A stretch of 64,000 nucleotides of DNA from assembly GCF_037055275.1 (NCBI RefSeq), contig NZ_CP146343.1, positions 3,320,501 to 3,384,500 of the forward strand, written 5' to 3'. The DNA is from Pseudomonas sp. ML2-2023-3 (lineage in GTDB: Bacteria > Pseudomonadota > Gammaproteobacteria > Pseudomonadales > Pseudomonadaceae). The position numbers and the translations under genes are program-made. The notes below the pieces were generated by a model. That model had not been told where the DNA came from. It was given only the letters and a program-made list of their open reading frames with translations, and ran no database searches. Below are positions 59,440 through 64,000 of this stretch, piece by piece (within the stretch, counting starts at the first letter, position 1; each line of letters opens with the position of its first letter).

Positions 59440-60003
59440 ATGAACAACACTCTGAAAGTGGTCGCGGTATCCGGGAGCGTGCAACGCCCAACTCGCACCC
59501 TGGTGCTGCTCAAGGCCCTGGTCGCCGGTCTTGAGCAACAGTTGCCGATCGCGCTGCACTTGATCGAGTTGTCCGAGATCGGCCCGCAGTTTGCCGGGGT
59601 GCTGCGCCGCGAAGACTTGCCCGCAAAAGTAGAGGCCCATCTGCAAGCCATTGAAACGGCCGACCTGCTGATTGCTGCCAGTCCGGTGTACCGCGCCTCA
59701 TACACTGGACTGTTCAAGCACCTGTTTGATTTCGTCCATCACCAGGCATTGAACAACGTGCCGGTGTTGCTGGCCGCCACCGGTGGCTCGGACCGCCACG
59801 CTCTGGTCATCGAACACCAGTTGCGCCCGCTGTTTGGTTTCTTTCAGGCCCTGAGTTTGCCCATCGGGGTGTATGCCACAGAAGCCGACTTTACCGATTA
59901 CCAGATCACCAGCCCGCAGGTGCTCGAGCGCATCGAGCGCGCTGTCGAGTCCGCAGTCCGGAACCTCACTTCGACTGTGCAACCGGACGCCAGCGCGGCC
60001 TGA
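59440..60003 (+). CDS. sfnF: NAD(P)H:FMN reductase of the sfnF/msuE type
   Basis: A 187-residue flavodoxin-fold reductase. VAVSGSVQRPTRTLVLLKALV is the FMN-phosphate loop, and ASPVYRASYTGLFKHLFDFV and ATGGSDRHALVIEHQLRPLFGFF are typical of the MsuE/SfnF and ArsH-type reductases. It supplies FMNH2 to the monooxygenase encoded 45 bp downstream. The ATG at 59440 follows a sigma54 promoter. sfnF is favoured over msuE because SfnG, and not the MsuD/C sulfonate genes, comes next. Confidence 0.9.
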   Translation: MNNTLKVVAVSGSVQRPTRTLVLLKALVAGLEQQLPIALHLIELSEIGPQFAGVLRREDLPAKVEAHLQAIETADLLIAASPVYRASYTGLFKHLFDFVHHQALNNVPVLLAATGGSDRHALVIEHQLRPLFGFFQALSLPIGVYATEADFTDYQITSPQVLERIERAVESAVRNLTSTVQPDASAA

Positions 60004-60048
60004 AGTTACCGGTAAACCTCACTTCAACGTATCACTGGAGTACACGCA

Positions 60049-61161
60049 ATGAGCCAGGACAACATCAAGTTTGCCTACTGGGTTCCCAACGTCAGCGGGG
60101 GACTTGTAATCAGCAAGATCGAACAACGCACCAGCTGGGACATCGATTACAACCGCAAGCTGGCGCAAATCGCCGAAAAGGCCGGTTTCGAGTACGCCTT
60201 GTCACAGATCCGCTTTACCGCCGGTTATGGCGCCGAAAACCAGCATGAGTCGGTGACCATCAGCCACGCATTGTTGGCCGCCACCGAGAAGCTCAAAGTG
60301 ATCGCTGCCATCCTGCCTGGGCCCTGGAGTCCGGTACTGGCTGCCAAACAGCTGACCACCATCGACCAGTTCACCAACGGTCGGGTTGCGGTCAATATCG
60401 TGTCGGGCTGGTTCAAGGGCGAGTTTCGGGCCATTGGCGAGCCGTGGCTGGACCACGATGAGCGCTATCGTCGCTCGGAAGAATTCATCCAGGCGCTCAA
60501 GGGCATCTGGACCCAGGACAACTTCAGTTTTCATGGCGACTTCTACCGTTTCCATGACTTCACGCTCAAACCCAAGCCACTGCAGCAACCGCACCCGGAA
60601 ATCTTCCAGGGTGGCAGCTCACGCGCCGCGCGGGAGATGGCTTCGCGGGTTTCCGATTGGTACTTCACCAACGGCAACAGCGTCGAAGGCATCAAGGCCC
60701 AGATCGACGACATTCGGGCCAAGGCTGCGCTCAATGGCCATTCGGTGAAAGTCGGGGTGAACGCTTTTGTCATCGCCAGAGAAACCGAAGCTGAGGCTCA
60801 AGCGGTACTGGAGGAGATCATCGCGAAGGCCGATCCAGAGGCCGTCAACGGTTTCGGCAGCGAGGTGAAGAACGCCGGCGCCTCCAGTCCTGAAGGAGAA
60901 GGGAACTGGGCCAAGTCCACTTTCGAAGACCTGGTGCAGTACAACGACGGCTTCAAGACCAACCTGATCGGTACTGCGCAGCAGATTGCTGAACGCATCG
61001 TAGCCCTCAAGGCCGTGGGCGTGGACCTGATCCTCAGTGGCTTCCTGCACTTTCATGAAGAAGTGGAGTACTTCGGCAGAAAGGTGTTGCCGTTGGTGCG
61101 GGAGCGGGAGCGGGAGCTGGAGCGCGAGGCGGTCACGGCCAAGGCTGCGGCACTCGCTTAA
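60049..61161 (+). CDS. sfnG: Dimethylsulfone monooxygenase SfnG
   Basis: A 370-residue FMNH2-dependent oxygenase of the bacterial luciferase family. It starts with KFAYWVPNVSGGLVISKIEQRTSWDIDYN, characteristic of SfnG, and has TIDQFTNGRVAVNIVSGWFKGEF, HDERYRRSEEFIQAL and EIFQGGSSRAAREMA. Such enzymes split dimethylsulfone to methanesulfinate and formaldehyde, the DMSO2 route to sulfur. SsuD/MsuD genes and SfnR are not in the window, so later steps are elsewhere. The C-terminus is a charged ERERELERE coil. Confidence 0.93.
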   Translation: MSQDNIKFAYWVPNVSGGLVISKIEQRTSWDIDYNRKLAQIAEKAGFEYALSQIRFTAGYGAENQHESVTISHALLAATEKLKVIAAILPGPWSPVLAAKQLTTIDQFTNGRVAVNIVSGWFKGEFRAIGEPWLDHDERYRRSEEFIQALKGIWTQDNFSFHGDFYRFHDFTLKPKPLQQPHPEIFQGGSSRAAREMASRVSDWYFTNGNSVEGIKAQIDDIRAKAALNGHSVKVGVNAFVIARETEAEAQAVLEEIIAKADPEAVNGFGSEVKNAGASSPEGEGNWAKSTFEDLVQYNDGFKTNLIGTAQQIAERIVALKAVGVDLILSGFLHFHEEVEYFGRKVLPLVRERERELEREAVTAKAAALA

Positions 61162-61238
61162 AAGACGGGATGGGCGTCTCGCGGCTGAGTCCCTGATCCG
61201 ATGTGCAATCCGGTCTCAGGACCCAGCTGGAAAACCCC

Positions 61239-61985
61239 TCAAGATGATTGGCGGGGGACGTGTCGGGGGTCGCGAAGCCATTGCTGCAATTCCGTTTCGG
61301 CTTGCTCCATGGCATTGCGGTTAAGCAATTTTCGCATCAATGCGATGCTGACCGCACGAGCTCTGAGATTGTATGTATAGCTACCCAGATGGCCATCGGT
61401 TGGCTGATAGACACCGAGCTTTTCGTACAACTGCTGCAATCGATTTTGTACGCTGCGCAATGAAAGGCAGCGTCGACTGGCTATGGCACGGTCTGTTAGT
61501 CCCAGTGCGATGTCTTGCAGCACTTCATACTCGGTGTCCGTCAGGCCAAGCACCTGGTCTTGGGACTTCTGCTGCACGCCGCGTATCTCACGATCTATGA
61601 CGCATTGTTGCTCAATGAAAAGACTGCGCAGCGCCAGGCGCAAGCGCTCCTCCGAGGCGGTCTTGAGCACATAGCCGTAAGCAGCACCCTCTGGAACGAT
61701 TCGCGAGATGCCTCGCACATAGGCTTCATCAGCATAATTAGACCAAAACAGAATCGATGTATCGGGCCGGTCTCGCCAGATCGTCTTGGCAGCCTCCACC
61801 CCGGTGCGTCTGGGCATCTGCAAATCCATGACTACCGCCGTGATCCCATACTCATGGGCCAGTCGCTCTCCTGCCAGCCCGTCCTCGGCTTCCAGCAACC
61901 GGGTGCATTCAGGAAGCGCCAGTTCTATAACTTCCTTGAGAAATGCGCGATGAACGGGGTCATCTTCAATCAACAAGACATCCAT
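61239..61985 (-). CDS. LuxR/NarL-family response regulator
   Basis: A 248-residue response regulator. The receiver has LLIEDD, phospho-Asp54 (AVVMDLQMPRRTGVE) and a Lys in GYVLKTASEE. The C-terminal helix-turn-helix is GLTDTEYEVLQDIALGLTDRAIASRRCLSLRSVQNRLQQLYEKLGV, related to LuxR-type but with a widened recognition helix. The ATG at 61985 overlaps the kinase stop by one base (TGATG). It receives phosphate from the HisKA_3 kinase upstream. Confidence 0.9.
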   Translation of the reverse strand: MDVLLIEDDPVHRAFLKEVIELALPECTRLLEAEDGLAGERLAHEYGITAVVMDLQMPRRTGVEAAKTIWRDRPDTSILFWSNYADEAYVRGISRIVPEGAAYGYVLKTASEERLRLALRSLFIEQQCVIDREIRGVQQKSQDQVLGLTDTEYEVLQDIALGLTDRAIASRRCLSLRSVQNRLQQLYEKLGVYQPTDGHLGSYTYNLRARAVSIALMRKLLNRNAMEQAETELQQWLRDPRHVPRQSS

Positions 61986-63247
61986 CAAACGGTTTGCTCC
62001 GGTTCAATGTGAGGGACGGGCAGGGGCAGACTTATACAGACGTGTGTTCCCTTGCCTTGCGGACCGGTCTCGATCTGCAGTTGGGCATCGAGCAAGCGAG
62101 CGCGGATTTTCATGTTCTGTATACCGCCGCAGTTCAGCAGATTATCCCGGTCAAGTCCGAGGCCATCATCGACGATGGAAAGCTGCAGGCGGTTCGCGGC
62201 CCGGCTGATCTTGATGTCGATGGAGTCCGGATAAGCATGTTTGATAGCGTTGTTAACCGCTTCCTGGATGATGCGGAACAGGGCAATTTTCTGCGGCTCT
62301 GCAAGCTTGTTTGCTAACCCGCCTGTGGTGTCACGCAGGCGAGTGGCAATGCTCAGGCCACTGTTGCGCACACTGCGCAACAACAAATCCTCTACGCCTT
62401 CTTCCAGGCCGAAAAGCTGGAGCACTGTGGGTTTGACCGCATCAATGATAAGGCGCAGCTCCTGCATGCTCTCTTGCAACGCGTCACTGACGGGTTTCAG
62501 GTCATTCCCCGACAGCGTATCCACGGTCATCAGGCGGGCGATCCGGCGGTGCAGGCGCGTCATGTCGGCCAGCGTCTGGTCGTGTAAATCCATGCCAATG
62601 CGCTGCCGTTCGTTTTCCAGCTCCTCGGTCAAGCGCAGGGCACCCAGGCGCAAGCCCTCTTCTCGGGCGCGAATCTGGGTTTCGGCGATCGCCAGTCTTT
62701 TTGCTTGATCGGTCTGGCGTAGTGCGTAGAGGTAGGACGCCAGCAGATCGGCGACATGCTGGGTATGGTGCACGTCTTCCAGGGTGTAGTAATCGGCTGC
62801 ATGTTTGGAACAGCTCAATGCACCGATAATTTCACCTCGCGCCCGCAACGGCACGTGAAGTCGGCTGCGCAGTCCCGCATCGAAAATGGGCGTGTTGAAC
62901 GCGCCGGCAAACTGATAGCGGGGGTCAGTCGTAGCGTCTTGACTGAGGATGTAAGGTTCCTCTCCCAACAGCAGGGCACGGATCGGACTTTCCACGATAG
63001 GCAGCGGGTGATTGGCAAAGTTGCTCCATGCGGTGTGTAACCCCGTTTCATAAGCATGCAGATGGTTTTCTCCATCCAGCAACAGCAAGCTGATGTCCAG
63101 GTGATCATGGGGCAGGATGATGCGAATTTCCTCGGAAATTGCATCGATCATCGACTGGAAGTCCAACTGACCCGCGAGGGCCCTGGAGATGCCGAGAAAG
63201 TGATGGAGGACATCCTCGGCATGGATGCTGGGTCGTTTCACGGTCAT
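61985..63247 (-). CDS. GAF-domain sensor histidine kinase (HisKA_3 type)
   Basis: A 420-residue soluble kinase. A GAF domain covers about residues 20-180 (FQSMIDAISEEIRIILPHDHLDISLLLLDG, LHVPLRARGEIIGALSCSKH). A coiled linker leads to the HisKA_3 motif (ERQRIGMDLHDQTLADMTRLHRRI, phospho-His in LHDQ) and a HATPase_c domain with EAVNNAIKHAY and DDGLGL. There is no membrane helix. AAGG precedes the ATG at 63247. It is divergent from a periplasmic sugar-type receptor, so the pair probably controls that transporter. Confidence 0.92.
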   Translation of the reverse strand: MTVKRPSIHAEDVLHHFLGISRALAGQLDFQSMIDAISEEIRIILPHDHLDISLLLLDGENHLHAYETGLHTAWSNFANHPLPIVESPIRALLLGEEPYILSQDATTDPRYQFAGAFNTPIFDAGLRSRLHVPLRARGEIIGALSCSKHAADYYTLEDVHHTQHVADLLASYLYALRQTDQAKRLAIAETQIRAREEGLRLGALRLTEELENERQRIGMDLHDQTLADMTRLHRRIARLMTVDTLSGNDLKPVSDALQESMQELRLIIDAVKPTVLQLFGLEEGVEDLLLRSVRNSGLSIATRLRDTTGGLANKLAEPQKIALFRIIQEAVNNAIKHAYPDSIDIKISRAANRLQLSIVDDGLGLDRDNLLNCGGIQNMKIRARLLDAQLQIETGPQGKGTHVCISLPLPVPHIEPEQTV

Positions 63248-63368
63248 GCACCTTTTATTTTTGTAGCCCTACCATACCCGCTATCACTGAACGCGGGCAT
63301 CCCTCTGCGCGGGCGATCAGGTGACCTGATTGAAAAATTGCGAATGCTCGCAGGCAGATTGCGTGATC

Positions 63369-63403
63369 CCGCATATTTGGTGCGGTGTCGCGCCGCATAT
63401 CTG
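63369..63403. promoter_or_regulatory. Direct repeat in the kinase/receptor control region
   Basis: CCGCATATTTG (63369-63379) and CCGCATATCTG (63393-63403), 24 bp apart, in the 276-bp gap between the divergent genes. A tandem, in-phase repeat is a plausible binding site for the LuxR-type regulator. Confidence 0.4.
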
Positions 63404-63523
63404 CATTGATGTGCGCAGACGCTGGCTGTGAGACGGCGCAGACTGAAATCGAACTTGCGTAAAACGGTGAGCATCCATCCATTGGACCGCCCGAACCCCA
63501 AAAATAATAACAAAGGTCAATCC

Positions 63524-64000
63524 ATGAAAATTCGTCCGTTGCGATGCCTGTTTCTATCAAGCGCGCTGTTGCTTTCTCCCTTCATGCAAGTGCAGGCCGA
63601 TACGGCCGACAAGACCATCGCCTTGTCCAATAACTACGCGGGTAATTCCTGGCGTCAGAATATGCTTGGCAGCTGGAAGCAGACCACCGACGACGCTGTG
63701 AAAAAAGGCGTTATCGCTTCCGCAGACGCCTTCACAACCGGTGAAAATCAGGCCACCGAGCAAGCGGCACAAATCCAGAACCTCATCCTTCAGGGTTACA
63801 GCGCCATCGTCATCAACGCAGCGTCGCCGACCGCTCTAAATGGCGCCGTCAAGCAGGCCTGCGATGCGGGCATTATCGTCGTGTCCTTCGATGGCATCGT
63901 CACCGAACCCTGTGCCTATCGCATCTCCATGGACTTTAAAAAAAGCGGTCTTGACCAGATGGATTATCTGGCCAAACGCTTCCCAAATGGCGCAAACATA
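63524..64000 (+). CDS. Sugar-type ABC periplasmic receptor, 3' end beyond window
   Basis: The first 159 residues of a ribose/simple-sugar-binding protein (family 2 periplasmic receptor). The signal peptide is CLFLSSALLLSPFMQVQA, then IALSNNYAGNSWRQNMLGSW, QIQNLILQGYSAIVINAASPTALNGAVKQACDAGIIVVSFDGIV, typical of the RbsB/xylose-receptor fold. The gene runs off the window end. It is divergent from the two-component genes, and its transporter partners presumably follow. The ligand is not determinable from this part. Confidence 0.88.
   Translation, partial: MKIRPLRCLFLSSALLLSPFMQVQADTADKTIALSNNYAGNSWRQNMLGSWKQTTDDAVKKGVIASADAFTTGENQATEQAAQIQNLILQGYSAIVINAASPTALNGAVKQACDAGIIVVSFDGIVTEPCAYRISMDFKKSGLDQMDYLAKRFPNGANI

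Noticed and set aside
1..64000. tRNA, rRNA, CRISPR arrays, IS elements and prophage genes
   Set aside because: I found none: no spaced direct-repeat array, no transposase or integrase motifs, and no tRNA-like cloverleaf that I could recognise by eye. A tRNAscan or ISfinder search was not possible.

Overview
The window looks like chromosomal DNA of a fluorescent-group Pseudomonas. Supporting signs are the high G+C coding sequence, OprD-type porins, a XenA-type ene-reductase, an sfnFG pair behind a sigma54 promoter, and REP palindromes of the family common in P. fluorescens relatives. This assignment is inferred from protein and repeat character; nothing was searched. I see no rRNA, tRNA, CRISPR array, IS element, phage gene or replication gene. 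The window is almost entirely small catabolic or transport modules, each with its own regulator, which is typical of variable chromosome regions.

Layout. 0.1-1.4 kb: a flavin reductase behind a heavily structured leader, and an NTF2-like protein with a double operator. 1.6-7.0 kb: a sucrose/fructan module (LacI repressor, RafY-like porin, CscB-like permease, GH32 hydrolase). 7.2-9.8 kb: an iron-sulfur photolyase with a LitR-type light box, and a DUF4239 membrane protein. 9.9-13.6 kb: a LysR regulator and two overlapping MFS genes. 13.6-19.9 kb: a tricarboxylate-like module (LysR, PrpF-family isomerase, DctA-type and CitMHS transporters, OprD porin). 20.0-23.5 kb: an amino-acid ABC receptor and permease without an ATPase, a homocysteine S-methyltransferase and a dTMP-kinase-like protein. 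23.5-31.7 kb: a seven-gene operon (PotGHIF-like ABC transporter, two amidohydrolases, flavin reductase) with a divergent GntR regulator.

31.8-37.2 kb: an amidohydrolase, a periplasmic ankyrin protein, a DJ-1/PfpI protein, a GST, a REPIN, and xenA with a divergent ArsR regulator. 37.2-42.3 kb: a sugar-acid module (FAH-fold enzyme, MFS, IlvD/Edd dehydratase, GntR) with two matching GntR operators. 42.4-46.4 kb: an NTF2-FMO fusion monooxygenase with a sigma54 promoter and a divergent AcoR-like activator. 46.6-48.1 kb: a DHA2 drug exporter. 48.3-52.5 kb: a soluble PAS kinase, a single-domain receiver and a REC-PAS-GGDEF-EAL protein. 52.7-54.3 kb: an AraC regulator and a LysE exporter. 54.4-58.0 kb: LysR, MFS and a glucarate-dehydratase-like enzyme. 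58.2 kb: a REPIN nested in a second inverted repeat. 58.4-61.2 kb: a YcaC-like hydrolase and sfnFG (dimethylsulfone use). 61.2-64.0 kb: a two-component system divergent from a sugar-type periplasmic receptor cut by the window edge.

Most modules repeat one design: uptake (porin, permease or ABC), one to three enzymes, and a local, often divergent regulator whose candidate operator is visible. The most unusual items are the structured leader at 694-834, the amidohydrolase lacking the HxH metal motif, the NTF2-FMO fusion with complete sigma54 architecture, the light box at the photolyase, and the nested palindrome at 58179-58344.
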